From contig OV277862.1 of assembly GCA_922989275.2 (NCBI GenBank), positions 24,037,543 through 24,101,542 of the forward strand: a DNA stretch of 64,000 nt, read 5' to 3'. Numbering within the stretch: the stretch's first letter is position 1; every line of letters starts with the position of its first letter. Under the pieces are notes generated by a model. That model was given only the letters and a program-made list of their open reading frames with translations. It was not told where the DNA came from and did not search any database. Made by a program: the position numbers and the translations under genes. Of the stretch, positions 24,482 through 34,446 are shown one piece after another. This DNA is from Gari tellinella (taxonomy: Eukaryota; Mollusca; Bivalvia; Cardiida; Psammobiidae).

Positions 24482-24952
24482 GGCAATATATCGCAACTAA
24501 ACTTTTAGGTGTTGAATTTTTCATAAGATCTATGCAACTTGTGAAAAATGACCAGTTTTTGTTGATTATTAGAAATGCTTTGAGAAACTATTTCAGACAA
24601 AAAGCTAACAGTGCAGATTCTGATCAAAGGATTCCTTACTGAGCCAGCTATTCAGGTTCTACACTGTTTGCTAAAATATATATCTGAAACATAGAAAAGG
24701 TTAAACATATCAGTACATACAAAAAAATGAAAGTTAGATGGTAAATTGTTGAAAGTAACAAGACACTTCATTCAATAATCACATACAACTCCACATACAA
24801 CTCCAAGTGACATACTTCACTCTAAGAGAAATTAGCCCATTACCCCATAGCCTGTTACTAGTTTTGAAGACAGGTGACCACTAACAACAGATTGAAAAGT
24901 AAAATTGCCATTTGTAACTGTTCTCAAAATAGATTTTTTTCCCCATTTCTTG

Positions 24953-25085
24953 TTAATCCTTTACTCCTTTGTCTGTTTCTAGTATTGAAAACAAGTGACC
25001 ACTTACAGCAGATTGAAAGTAAAGCAGAATTTGCCTAAACCCGCATTCTGCTTTACTTTCTGCCTGGTTTAAGCTACCTTCTGCT
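24953..25085. mobile_element. Family A MITE, truncated
   Basis: Left end TTAATCCTTTACTCC and the AAAGCAGAATTTGCC hairpin are present; the right half is missing. A second left-end fragment lies at 24834-24905. Confidence 0.65.
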
Positions 25086-25128
25086 TTGATTTAGAATACA
25101 ATGCTTATCAAGGAAGTAACCATCTGTC

Positions 25129-25386
25129 TTAACCCATTACACCATAGCCTTTTTCATAGTTTTGAAGACTAAGTAACCACTTAAAGCAGGCTGCAAGTAA
25201 AGCAGAATGTTCTGTAAGGCACATTCTGCTTTACTTTTAGCCTGCTTTAAGTCACTATCTACTACTACTAGGATATAGAACATAACTCTTATGGTACATA
25301 TTCATGACTATAAAATGGAACTTTTTTCTATAGTGGAGGAATAAATTAAAGGTCTGAAAAAGCGTATTAATGGGGTAATGGATTAA
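25129..25386. mobile_element. Family A MITE
   Basis: Complete copy with TTAA at both edges, left end CCCATTACACCATAGCC and right end ATGGGGTAATGGATTAA. It lies in the intron between exons 11 and 12. Confidence 0.9.
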
Positions 25387-25443
25387 CACTGAAAACAAAC
25401 TATGTCGAGAAAAGAAAACATATGAGTAGCTATGGCAACTTAC

Positions 25444-25557
25444 TTCTGCCTGATCTTTCGCCCAGCTTGACGGGATAAACTGTCACCAGGTGAATACTGT
25501 CTTTCTGCAGGACGGCTGAAATTCTGTCTCTTCCATGTGTTTTTACCTGAACCTTTT
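25444..25557 (-). CDS. Myosin motor exon 11 (basic loop-2-like segment)
   Basis: 114 nt between AATATTTCAG and GTAAGT. The phase set by exon 10 gives a frame without stops that reads KGSGKNTWKRQNFSRPAER and later SRQAGRKIRQ, a very basic stretch at the place of myosin loop 2, the surface loop that contacts actin. A different frame is also open through this exon and gives a longer ORF, but it does not join exons 10 and 12 in phase. It ends two bases into a codon. Confidence 0.65.
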
Positions 25558-25689
25558 CTGAAATATTATAGTGAACAATAAAAGACTTTAGATAACAGTA
25601 ACATATAATTAATGTTATGCAGCCAATTAGCCTTCTTTTAAGTGGCCGTAATAGAGAGGCTTTGCTGTATTCCAGAAAAAATAGATGGG

Positions 25690-26035
25690 TGTTCTTTGGA
25701 ACACTTGTGTCACCTGCCAGCAAGCATCAGTCGAACATTATCTTTCCATAAAAGAAATTTCATCTCAAAATCTTCAGTATAGCAAAAGAAATCTGCATGA
25801 AAAGAAAATGTTGAAAAGGGGATACTCTCTCAATATTGATGCAAGAGTTATGACCCTTGTGTTACGCTTCCACCTGTCAAGCTCTTTCCATAAATGAAGT
25901 TTCATCTTAAAAGCTTCAGTAGAACAGGAGCTATGAAGCGTGACGCAAAAAGAGTGATGGACGGACGGACAGACGGACGCTGGAAAAGTGATCTTTAAGT
26001 GTCACCTCTGAATACAGCAGGTGGCACAAAAACAA
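25690..26035. repeat. Repeat with GGACGGACGG run
   Basis: Contains CTTCCACCTGTCAAGCTC, AAGTTTCATCTTAAAAGC and a GATGGACGGACGGACAGACG tract, then TAAGTGTCACCTCTGAATAC. The pattern of an open AT-rich body and a GGACGGAC tail is shared with the elements ending at 22579 and 55508. A related fragment lies at 29500-29650. Confidence 0.45.
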
Positions 26036-26042
26036 CTCCGAA

Positions 26043-26353
26043 TACAGTGAAACCCCTCTAAACCGGACATGTTTTGGGACAAGATAAACGTCCGGTTAAG
26101 AGGGGTTTCCGGTTTAGAGGGCTTTTAACCCATATAGCTTGTTTCTAGTATGGAAAATAAACTGATCACTTAAAGCAGGTTGAAAGTAAAGCAGAATGCG
26201 CCTGCTTTAAGCTATCACCTTCTAGAATATAGAAAATATTTCATGTTGTAAAGGGTTAAAGTAAAGAAGGGTTTGAAACGGGACCAATGTTTTTGTCCGG
26301 TATAGAGATTATTCCGGCTTTAAGAGGTTCCGGTTTAGAGGGGTTTCACTGTA
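26043..26353. mobile_element. MITE with TACAGTGAAACCCCTC ends (pogo/Tigger-like)
   Basis: Left TACAGTGAAACCCCTCTAAA and right TTTAGAGGGGTTTCACTGTA are perfect over about 20 bp, with TA targets. It is interrupted by a small family A element at 26126-26270 (TTAACCC to GGGTTAA). Confidence 0.85.
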
Positions 26354-26578
26354 GTAATCAAGACTGTGTTCAATTACTTCTCATGCCTCTGGTAGCATCC
26401 TTGCCAATATATTCTAAATATTTTCAAAGTCCAAATTAAGGCTAATTCTGCTTTACTTTCAACCTGCTTTGAATGGTCATGTAATCTTCAATACTAATTC
26501 AGGCGATGGGGTATTGGGTTATTTGGAGACTGGAACTATCCTTTTGATGTTTCAAGGGGTTTCATGTGATAATCTTAC

Positions 26579-26724
26579 CTCATATCCAGTGTGCCGGTTT
26601 CGAGCACGGTGGCTGTGAAGAGCTCGTTGACCAGGTTATTCTGACTGTTCTCCATCAGACTCTGCATATTAGAACTTAACGTGTCTCTGTTCTTCTCTAT
26701 AAAGCCAGCAGCATTGTATAATAC
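26579..26724 (-). CDS. Myosin motor exon 10
   Basis: 146 nt between ATCTGCAG and GTAAGATT. It reads VLYNAAGFIEKNRDTL, then SLMENSQNNLVNELF and TGTLDMR. The G-F-x-E-K-N-R-D-T-L signature is near-universal in myosin motors; it follows the relay region and precedes loop 2. It joins exon 9 in phase 0 to give HYAAV-VLYN, the usual H-Y-A-G-x-V-x-Y site. It ends two bases into an arginine codon. Confidence 0.92.
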
Positions 26725-26803
26725 CTGCAGATCAAATAAATCTATAATAAAACATCTCTTTTGTACAGTGTTTGAAAAGGACACTAGGGTTAACCCTGAC
26801 TGT

Positions 26804-27054
26804 TTAACTCTTTCCTCCCTAGAACATTAAATGAACAATTCCTATTTCCATTTTGGTATAGTCCATTCCTGACTTTTAAGGGTTGTTTTTATCAATGTTT
26901 GGCATTATTACAAACAGTGAAGACCCTGATCAGAGGGCTCCTTTCGGAGCCCTCTGATCTGGGTCTTCACTGTTTGCATAGGACAAGTGTACTATTCACA
27001 TGTACACTGTTTGAAAATGACGCCTATATGCGGGACTAGGGTTCAAAGGGTTAA
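26804..27054. mobile_element. Family E MITE (TTAACTCTTTCCTCCC ends)
   Basis: TTAACTCTTTCCTCCCTAG to CTAGGGTTCAAAGGGTTAA. The centre is a hairpin CAAACAGTGAAGACCCTGAT with GAGGGCTCC at the tip. TTAA at both edges suggests a piggyBac-type target. Other copies: 34992, 37966, 40642 and a diverged one at 47757. Confidence 0.9.
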
Positions 27055-27253
27055 GAAACAAGTATATGTATACACATCAGTGGCAAACTGTGCAGACCCT
27101 GATCTGAGAGCCCTCTGATCTTGGTCTGAACTGTTTGTTAAATGTTATATTTTTGGAGCAACCGCTCCAGAGTCAGAGATAGGAGAATATTGACAATTTA
27201 CTATAGAGTTCTATGGAGGGATTTTGTACAGGATGACACTGTTTTATACATAC

Positions 27254-27418
27254 CACTGCTGCATAATGCACTATGCCAAACACTGGTTCCCTATGCTTGG
27301 ACCTCCGGTACAGATCTTGTCTGGTGCAGTGTTTATTCAACTTGTCTACCAGTGTCATGTCTGTGGTCTTGGCCAAAGCACACTCCTCCTCGAGCAGGGA
27401 AAACACACCTAATGGCTT
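27254..27418 (-). CDS. Myosin motor exon 9
   Basis: 165 nt (55 codons, phase 0 at both ends) between GATTTTCAG and GTATGT. It starts KPLGVFSLLEEECALAK, then TDMTLVDKLNKH and FGIVHYAAV. This is the K-P-x-G-x-x-x-L-L-D-E-E-S segment after the relay helix. The usual D-E-E is E-E-E, and the P-K of x-F-P-K is replaced by AK, so it is a divergent class. Confidence 0.92.
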
Positions 27419-27545
27419 CTGAAAATCAAAATCACAACATGGCATATAAAGGTTATTGAACACCAAATAGACTGAAAGTCCTTAAGGAGCCCTCTATTCA
27501 GGGTCTACAATATCTGTCATTTTGCGAATACATTGTATAAACAAC

Positions 27546-27798
27546 CTTACCCCATTACCCCATAAATACGCCTTTTAACGCCTTTAATTTAGTCCTCTAC
27601 TTAAGGAAATAGTTCCAATTTATACTGTTACAAATAAGAATCATATGAACTATTTTCAATATTCAAGCAGATAATAGCTTAAAGCAGGCAGAAAGTAAAG
27701 CAGAATGTGCCTTAAGGCGCATTCTGCTTTACTTTCAACCTGCTTTAAGTAGCCACCTGTCTTCAAAACTAGAAACAGGCTATGGGGTAATGGGTTAA
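27546..27798. mobile_element. Family A MITE (reverse orientation)
   Basis: Left end CCCCATTACCCCATAAATAC and right end TATGGGGTAATGGGTTAA, with a complete hairpin. The left TTAA is changed to TTAC. Confidence 0.9.
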
Positions 27799-27825
27799 AA
27801 AGCAAAATTGAGTTGAATGAGCCAG

Positions 27826-28098
27826 TACAGTGTTCCCTCCTTACAAAGACCCTTACCGTAGCTCCCTAAACAGGACAGTTATGTATAATGCTTTTACTGC
27901 TGCAATATCGTCTGCTTAAAGTTGTCGCTGCTATTTTTCTCAGTTACAGAAAAAAAACCTTAATGACTAATAAAAAACATCGTAACGCAGCTTCTGATCT
28001 GGATTCAAGCTGTTTGCAAATGTAAGACAATTTCCCTCCCTATAACGACTCCCTCCAAATAACCACATAATTTTTGTCTCCCATGGGGTGTTGTTGTA
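27826..28098. mobile_element. Family C MITE, right end lost
   Basis: Starts TACAGTGTTCCCTCC and runs through GCTGCAATATCGTCTGC and GATCTGGATTCAAGCTG to GGGGTGTTGTTGTAGA, where homology stops before the terminal repeat. Confidence 0.75.
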
Positions 28099-28440
28099 GA
28101 CTCATTTATCCCTGAAACTTCCACTTCCTAAACAAGCTTTCAGCTTTAGTTTTGTCCTGCATTAAGCTGCCACCTGTATTACATAATGATCTGACTGGTA
28201 AATCAACACAATTTTGCCTGTATATAGTGATGGGTTCAAATATTCGGTATGAAAAGTTCAAAGGGTGAACAGTCTTACCAGAAACAGCATATTGATTGGT
28301 TTGTTTGTTAAAATTTGTTTGCTAATTGGACGCCCCAGAGAGAGGGAAGTGGATACAGAAAACCCAGGCACTATGCCTTACTCTTATTGAAACAGCATAT
28401 TGAGCAGTTCAGTGTGAATAAATAATAGAAAAGATATATA

Positions 28441-28660
28441 TAACTTTAAATTATTCCCCCACTGAAGATAACGGTTCCTTTTTATACAGTCATGAATATA
28501 TACTATAAGAAATAATGTTCTTTATCCTATCAGATGGTAGCTTAAAGTAGGCTGAAAGTAAAGCAGAATGCACCATCAGGCGCATTCTGCTTTACTTTTA
28601 ACCAGCTGCTTTAAAGTGTCACTTATCTTCAAGACTAGGCTATTGGGCAATGAGTTAACA
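28441..28660. mobile_element. Family A MITE, diverged
   Basis: Carries TTAAATTATTCCCCCACTG, the AAAGCAGAATGCACC hairpin and a right end CTATTGGGCAATGAGTTAA. Confidence 0.7.
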
Positions 28661-28697
28661 CAATTTTGTAATAAGTCGAAATATTCAGTATAACGAG

Positions 28698-28991
28698 AGC
28701 ACCACAAACGGTACATAATACGCTCACCGGCAGTCATAAAGTTAGAGTATATCTGAGTAAATCAAGGGCAGATAACTCTGTAAAAAAAATTCGAATGAAC
28801 CTCAAACTTGACACAGCTGCAGATCTTTATGCATATAACATTTGTGTGAAGTTTCATAAATATCCTTTTGACAGTTTTCCAGAAAGACTATGGACAAACA
28901 AATTGTTGACGGATGAACGAACAAACGTACGAATGAACGGACAAACAGGGCCTCGCCAATATACGACCACCTTTACAGGTGGGCGTATAAA
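28698..28991. repeat. Repeat ending in GGGCGTATAAAAA
   Basis: Runs from about GAGCACCACAAACGG through GATGAACGAACAAACG to ACAGGTGGGCGTATAAAAAG. It shares the tail with the repeat at 23100-23119. It stops 26 bp before the donor of myosin exon 8. Probably a SINE-like or other non-autonomous element; ends not fully defined. Confidence 0.55.
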
Positions 28992-29016
28992 AAGTTCACA
29001 AGATGACCAATCTTAC

Positions 29017-29242
29017 CAGAAACAGCATGTTGAGTAGTTCGGTGTTGTTTATAAACTTTACTTTCGGCTGTTTGATGCCCTCTGACTGGTACTCCTGAAG
29101 CTCCAGCGTAAAGATGTGCTCGTTGAAAAAGTGTTGTAGTCTCTCATTGGCTGTGTTGATACACAGCTGCTCGAAACTGTTCTGAGGGAAGTTCTCAAAA
29201 CCTGCCATGTCCAGTACACTGATGGTGAATCTCTGACCCTCT
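29017..29242 (-). CDS. Myosin motor exon 8 (switch II and relay helix)
   Basis: 226 nt between CCTTGTAG and GTAAGATT. The reading includes [33 protein letters not shown] and [16 protein letters not shown]. DxxGFE is switch II, which senses the gamma-phosphate of [12 protein letters not shown] and the following helix are the relay helix. Most myosins have DIFGFE or DIYGFE, so DMAGFE is a divergent form that keeps the essential D, G and E. It ends in phase 0 after [10 protein letters not shown]. Confidence 0.95.
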
Positions 29243-29336
29243 CTACAAGGTAAAATACAAGTACAGAGTTACCTATCTTGAAGTACAGAGTTACCTATCT
29301 TGAAGTACAGAGTTACCTATCCTGAATGACATTCAA

Positions 29337-29480
29337 AAGGCTGCCATTTCTTCAGATTTTCCTCAAATTTTCCTATCAGATGGTAGATTAAAACAGGGTG
29401 AAAGTAAAGCAGAATGCGCATAAGGCACATCCTGCTTTACTTTCAATCCGTTTTAACTAATTGAGCTCGAAAAATAGAAA
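29337..29480. mobile_element. Family G / A related fragment
   Basis: Begins AAGGCTGCCATTTCTTCAG (family G end) and carries the AAAGCAGAATGCGC hairpin of family A. The right end is unclear. Confidence 0.5.
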
Positions 29481-29665
29481 ATTTGGAAAATTTAAGCTTT
29501 TTTAAGAAATTTCATTTCAAAATCTTCAGTAAAACAGAAGATATCTGCATGGAAAGAAAATGTTGAAAAGGGGAATAACTCTCAAAATATTGATACAAGA
29601 GTGTGCAATACACTTCCACTTGTCACACTTCCATCCTGTTATTGCACTGGATCTTAATTTGTTAC

Positions 29666-29848
29666 CAGGGCTCCAGACAAGAGGTAAAACAGAACAAATC
29701 CAACATATTCTCTTTTTTTTTTCAGCACCAAATCCTATGGTGTAAGTACTCATTATTCGAGACGATTCTAGTGAGTAGTGACACCACAGGGTTTAAATCA
29801 GAAAGAAAGATTTTAGTTTTTGAAATACTCCCCTTATCAGGAGCCCTG
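29666..29848. mobile_element. Family F MITE (CAGGGCTCCAGATAAG ends)
   Basis: CAGGGCTCCAGACAAG to CTTATCAGGAGCCCTG. The centre resembles ATGGTGT-ACTCATT with GACGATTCTAGTGAGTAG. It lies in the short intron between exons 7 and 8. Confidence 0.8.
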
Positions 29849-29912
29849 GTTACAATTACTGAAAGCCAGTAATGCCAAAAGTTTGGTAGAAAGAAAAGCC
29901 TCAGTCACAAAC

Positions 29913-30048
29913 CTTCGGTCATCCTCGTGTAACATGAAGTTGATCTGTTGTACAATCCAGCTGAACAGCTTGCTGTAGAGGGCTTTGGCTAGGGCGTCCC
30001 TACCATCCACAGCTTGGTGTAGAGACTTGATATACACAAGTCGCTCTC
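29913..30048 (-). CDS. Myosin motor exon 7
   Basis: 136 nt between TTATCTCTCCAG and GTTTGTGA. It reads ERLVYIKSLHQAVDGRD, ALAKALYSKLFSWIVQQIN and ends LHEDDRR. This is the helix Q-A-x-x-x-R-D-A-L-A-K-x-L-Y, one of the most conserved parts of myosin motors. The loop before exon 8 is short. It joins exon 6 in phase to give WIRGERLV. Confidence 0.95.
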
Positions 30049-30103
30049 CTGGAGAGATAAGAAATAACCAGGCCTAGTTTCAGTTGAAACTTAATGCTTC
30101 TAA

Positions 30104-30298
30104 CAGGGCTCCAGATAACAGGAAGTTAACTGAACAAATCCAACAGTTTCTCACTTATTTCAGCACCAAAGCCTATGGTGTTACTACTTATTATAATCAC
30201 ATCAAAGAGACGATTCTAATGAGTAGTGAAACTATAGGGTTTAAATGCATTAATAAAGATTTAAGTCTTTGAAATACTCCCCTTATCTTGAGCTCTGC
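30104..30298. mobile_element. Family F MITE
   Basis: CAGGGCTCCAGATAACAGG on the left and CCCCTTATCTTGAGCTCTG on the right. It begins about 55 bp from the acceptor of exon 7. Confidence 0.75.
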
Positions 30299-30526
30299 TC
30301 TTCTGCTATTATTGCATATTGACGCTTTCTGAAAACAGTGTAGACCCATACCAGACAGCACCTGATCAGGGTTTGCCGTTTCATTGATTTTTTAAAACAG
30401 TGAAAACCTAGAACAAACAATTCCTGAAAAAGCTGATTAGAATCTGCACTGTTTTCTTTATAAACCTGTCTGACACAAGTCTGTTTTACATATAACTATT
30501 CAGAGGGAGAAGATAAGATCCAGTTA

Positions 30527-31236
30527 CATTGCTCACTCCCTACAAGGCCCCTCCAAAGAACAATTCCCTCCTTACAACAATGCTTGCCGCTGTGCCCCTA
30601 ACAAGACATATAGGATCTGTCATGAGTCGATGTTTAAGACAAGTTGATCTCAAACGAGTCTAGAATTGAAATGTTATTAAGCGAGCCTTGGCGAGCTTAA
30701 TAACTTTTCTATTCTAGACGAGTTTGAGATCAACTTGTCTTAAACATTGACGAGTGACAGATTCTTTTTCTCACATTACCAACGATATAAGCTATTTTTT
30801 AAGCAATATGCATTTTTTTGGAACCCGGGTGACGTTTAAACGCCGTTATAAATAGTGACGTTATAGTGACGTCATCAAAGTGTTGTTACACATGTTGGAG
30901 ATAAGGATATTCGTCATCGTTGTTCGTTATAGAAAACAGGGGTAGTTATGTGAGAAAATTATGTCTACCACTTTCACTGCTTCAATAATGTCTGTTTAAA
31001 ATTATTGTTTGCTGGGTTTTCTTAAAGTTATGTATGGGACATTTAACAGAAGAAACATAAAGACAAGTGACAAACAGTTTGAACCCAGATCAGATGCCGC
31101 ATTATGTGTCATCTGATCTGGGTTCAAACTGTTTGCAAATGTACTCTAAGGCTAATAATCTATAAAATTCCCTCTGAACAACACACACACAATAATTGTC
31201 TCCCATTTGGTGTTGTTGTAGAGAGGGGGCACTGTA
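30527..31236. mobile_element. Family C MITE split by a nested element
   Basis: Left part from CACTCCCTACAAGGCCCC, right part from about 30958 through CAAACAGTTTGAACCCAGAT to GAGAGGGGGCACTGTA. The two halves are parted by the element at 30609-30957. Confidence 0.75.
30609..30957. mobile_element. Nested element with long hairpin and TGACGTCA site
   Basis: A hairpin of about 70-base arms (GTTTAAGACAAGTTGATCTC and its complement) is followed by TAGTGACGTTATAGTGACGTC and TTATGTGAGAAAA. A related piece in the other orientation is at 52440-52680 (TTTTCTCACATAACTAC, ATAACGTCACTATTTATAAA). The family is not recognised. Confidence 0.6.
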
Positions 31237-31261
31237 TCATAAATAAAAATCTGGCTACATA

Positions 31262-31470
31262 TACAGTAGAAACTGTCTATTACGACCACTAAAATGAAGG
31301 CTAATTGTCTGTATAAATGACAGGTGACAGCTTAAAGCAATGTGAAAGTGAAACAGAAAGCTCCTGTAGGAGCTTTCTGTTACACTTTCACATTAGTTTA
31401 AGCAGTTACCTGTCTTAAACTACTTATATTTGACACAATTTAGTGGTCGTAATAGAGGGGTTCTACTGTA
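31262..31470. mobile_element. Family J MITE (TACAGTAGAAAC ends)
   Basis: TACAGTAGAAACTGTCTATT to AATAGAGGGGTTCTACTGTA, both followed inward by ACGACCACTAAA or complement. Central hairpin GAAACAGAAAGCTCCTGTAG. Second complete copy at 36663-36872. Confidence 0.85.
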
Positions 31471-31598
31471 TATAACATCCGCCCAAATAATGACTTCATG
31501 TACCGCTTCCTAAAAATGCCAGCCATGCCTTGTTTAGCAGCTGGCAGCTTCAAGTAGAATAAAAGCAATGCAAATAGCCAAAGTAGACAAGTCATGTT

Positions 31599-31849
31599 TT
31601 ACCCATTACCCCATAAATACGCTTTTTTACGCCTCTATTCTATTTATCCACTAAAGAAAATAGCTCAATTTTTTACAGTCATGAATATGTACCATAACAG
31701 ATATTTTCTACATTCTAGCAGATGATAGCTTAAAGCAGGCTGAAAGTAAAGCAGAATGTGCCTTAAGGTGCATTCTGCTTTACTTTCAACCTGCTTTAAG
31801 TGGTCAGCTATCTTCAAAACTAGAAACCGGCTATGGAATAATGGGTTAA
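31599..31849. mobile_element. Family A MITE (reverse orientation)
   Basis: Left CCCATTACCCCATAAATACG, right CTATGGAATAATGGGTTAA, hairpin through GTGCCTTAAGGTGC. Confidence 0.9.
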
Positions 31850-31896
31850 CGGTATCACTTTGTGTTTCGACTAAGTACATGTTATATTATATAAGT

Positions 31897-32152
31897 TTAA
31901 CCTATTACTCCAGTACACATTTTTACGCCTTGAAGTATTCCTCCGTTAAAGTATGTATGTATATAGTTCATTTTAAATCAGCCATGAATATGTTACATAA
32001 GAAATAATGATCATATTCTAGCAAATGGCAGCTTAAAACAGTAAGAAAGTAAAGCAGATTGAACCTTCAGGTGCATTCTGCTTTATTTTCAACCTGCTTT
32101 AAGTAGTCACCTATCTTCAAAACCAGAAACAGGCTATAGAACAATGGGTTAA
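31897..32152. mobile_element. Family A MITE (reverse orientation), diverged
   Basis: TTAACCTATTACTCCAG on the left and CTATAGAACAATGGGTTAA on the right. The hairpin has mismatches (GATTGAACCTTCAGGTGC). Confidence 0.8.
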
Positions 32153-32206
32153 ATGCATTAATTCTTGATTTGCGCTCTGCTGTCCAGAGCACATTGTATT
32201 TTACTC

Positions 32207-32462
32207 TTAACCCATTACCCCATAGAATATTTCTCATTTTGAACACAGGAGTCCACTTAAAGCAGGTTGAAAGTAAAGCAGAATGCGCCTTACGGCGCAT
32301 TCTGTTTTACTTTCAGCCTGCTTTAAGCTACCATTTGCTAGAATACAAAAAAATTCTTTGACAACATATTCATTACAGTTACTGTATAAAGTGGAACTTT
32401 TTTCTTCAGTGGAGGAATAAATTAAAAGCGTTCAAAGGCGTATTTATGGGGAAATGGGTTAA
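32207..32462. mobile_element. Family A MITE
   Basis: TTAACCCATTACCCCATAG to TATGGGGAAATGGGTTAA with a near-perfect hairpin. It is the third family A copy in a row (31599, 31897, 32207), with opposite orientation to the first two. Confidence 0.9.
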
Positions 32463-33099
32463 ACAAGAGTTGTCAGAGAGACAACAAAGCAAGCTTGCCA
32501 ACGGCACATTTCAAAACTTTGAAGCAGAGCCTGAGGTCAAGGTAACAGGTGTCATATTTTTGCGCATGGAAATGTCTTGTCCATATACAAATGCATACCA
32601 GACATGAAAGCAATACCTAAAGGGCCATAGGAGCTCTAAGCCTTTTTCGAAATCTATATACATAGATTTCCAAATATAAAACGCAGGCCCTAAATCCAAT
32701 GTCAAGGTATCAGAGGTCAAATTTGTTGGATGCAAGGAATTTATTGTCAATGTACACATGCATGCTAGAAATGAAAGCACTATCTCAAGGGACGTAGGAG
32801 TTACATGTATAAGCATTTTTCAAACCTAAACACAGATTTTGCAACCTAAACTTGGGCCCAGAGTTCAAGGTCAAGTTTAAAAATTCTTATATTTTTTTCT
32901 AAAAATTACAGCATGCTTTTAATTATGTGTATACTCATGCTTCTAAGGGTGTGTGTATATTAGAGAAAGAAAAGAGTGAGTCAACAAATACAAATAATTT
33001 GTGATATTCTGATAGTCGCTCAAATTAGAAAATCTATCAAATTTTACGTTTTAAAAGACAATGAATATACAGAAAGAAATATTGTAATATTGTACAGTA
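32463..33099. other. No recognised gene; weak internal duplication
   Basis: Two similar stretches about 160 bp apart: TGAGGTCAAGGTAACAGGTG with GAAATGAAAGCAC-like words, and again near 32700. Probably a degenerate tandem repeat or an old element. No exon seen. Confidence 0.4.
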
Positions 33100-33225
33100 T
33101 GATGCTCAAAGTAGGGTGATGGTAAAACAGAAAGCTAGCTCCTATTTACTTTCATTCTGCTTTCAGCCAACACCTGACTTTAATATCGTATACAAGTTTT
33201 ACTTTGAGTGGTCGTAATTGTCTGG
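33100..33225. mobile_element. Family J MITE, truncated
   Basis: Has GGTAAAACAGAAAGCTAGCT, CCAACACCTGACTTTAA and GAGTGGTCGTAATTGTC, as in the right half of family J. Confidence 0.5.
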
Positions 33226-33922
33226 GTTGAGATTAAATTTCAGTTATCAGTAATCCAGTGGCTTAAATGCATATTTATTATTTGCCTTCTTTTGATATTG
33301 AGCTTCTCAGTGTGTCTCTGTTCAATCAGATACAAGAGTCTGTATCTTACTCCTTGTATTTTAGTAATAATTTTACTGATTGTATTTTAATCCGACCTCG
33401 TTTTCGATTAAGCGTGACAACATATATAGAATCTACATACATGTTCATGTTCTGTGTAATTCTTTGTGGCATAAAGAGTTCTTGTTCTGCTTCAAATATT
33501 TTATATAAATTGATTTAAACAAATATTTAGTTGTTGGTGTATATTGAAGGCATATAATGAACATATCATCAGATAACGGTGTGTTACAGGCATTATTTTC
33601 AGCTCTGCATTATTAATCAATGCATAACATGATCACCAGCCAGTGGCCACGTAGACATAAAAAGTTAGAAATTTTGATAAACATGTATAATTATCCAAAC
33701 AAAAGAAAAGTAACCAAATGTAAATATTGCACAATTGTGATTCAACGTTATAAATGATGAATGAATGTCTAGTACTCTGAATGTTGTCTGCTGAAATAAA
33801 ATTATATTATTTGCAGAAATACTATTTATGTGACAACATTTTCAAATGCAGATCAGACCTTTTGTTTGTTGGACCTAGTCTGTGTGTGAAAAGATTTTCA
33901 GTACCAAGCTACCATTTCAAAG

Positions 33923-34120
33923 TACAGTCAAACTTCGATATCTCGAACTTGGTTAAAACAAACATACCCGTATTTCAAAGTTAAAACGTGGCTGAGCCAC
34001 GTTTTAACTTTGAAATATGGGTATGTTTGACTTAATGGAGCATGAAATAATGCAGTTAATGTGTCGAACTATCGGATAGTTCAAGTTAAGCAAGTTCGAG
34101 ATATTGAATTTCGACTGCAT
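33923..34120. mobile_element. Family K MITE
   Basis: TACAGTCAAACTTCGATATC to GATATTGAATTTCGACTGCA, with the inner AAAACGTGGCTGAGCCACG hairpin. The halves are unequal because of added sequence after the hairpin. Confidence 0.8.
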
Positions 34121-34195
34121 TTTTTCATTTCATACACTTCACTTTAAAAGACCAATTTAGTCTAGTCCATTTGTGACTACATGCGTTGTGTATTG

Positions 34196-34346
34196 TCGAG
34201 GTATTGCACTACTACAAACAGTGTATACCCTGATAAGAGGGCTTCTTAATACTGGTTTGAGCTGTTTGCATAAGACATGTGTACTCTTCACAGGTACACT
34301 GTTTGCAAAGGACCCATATATATGCATGACTAGGGTCCAAAGCGTT
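34196..34346. repeat. Diverged family E right half
   Basis: CAAACAGTGTATACCCTGAT, then GGTACACTGTTTGCAAAGGA and ACTAGGGTCCAAAGCGTTAA. The left end is lost. Confidence 0.55.
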
Positions 34347-34446
34347 AAATCAAACTTTTCTGCATTTACAAGTTTAATAAAAGTTTTGCATACTTGCATG
34401 TCATTTTTTAAACAGAGCTCATTCTTATTCAGAGGATATCATCTGA

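Noticed and set aside
25430..25723. 97-residue frame on the minus strand as a separate gene
   Set aside because: It is an out-of-phase frame over myosin exon 11; splice sites and phase support the other frame.
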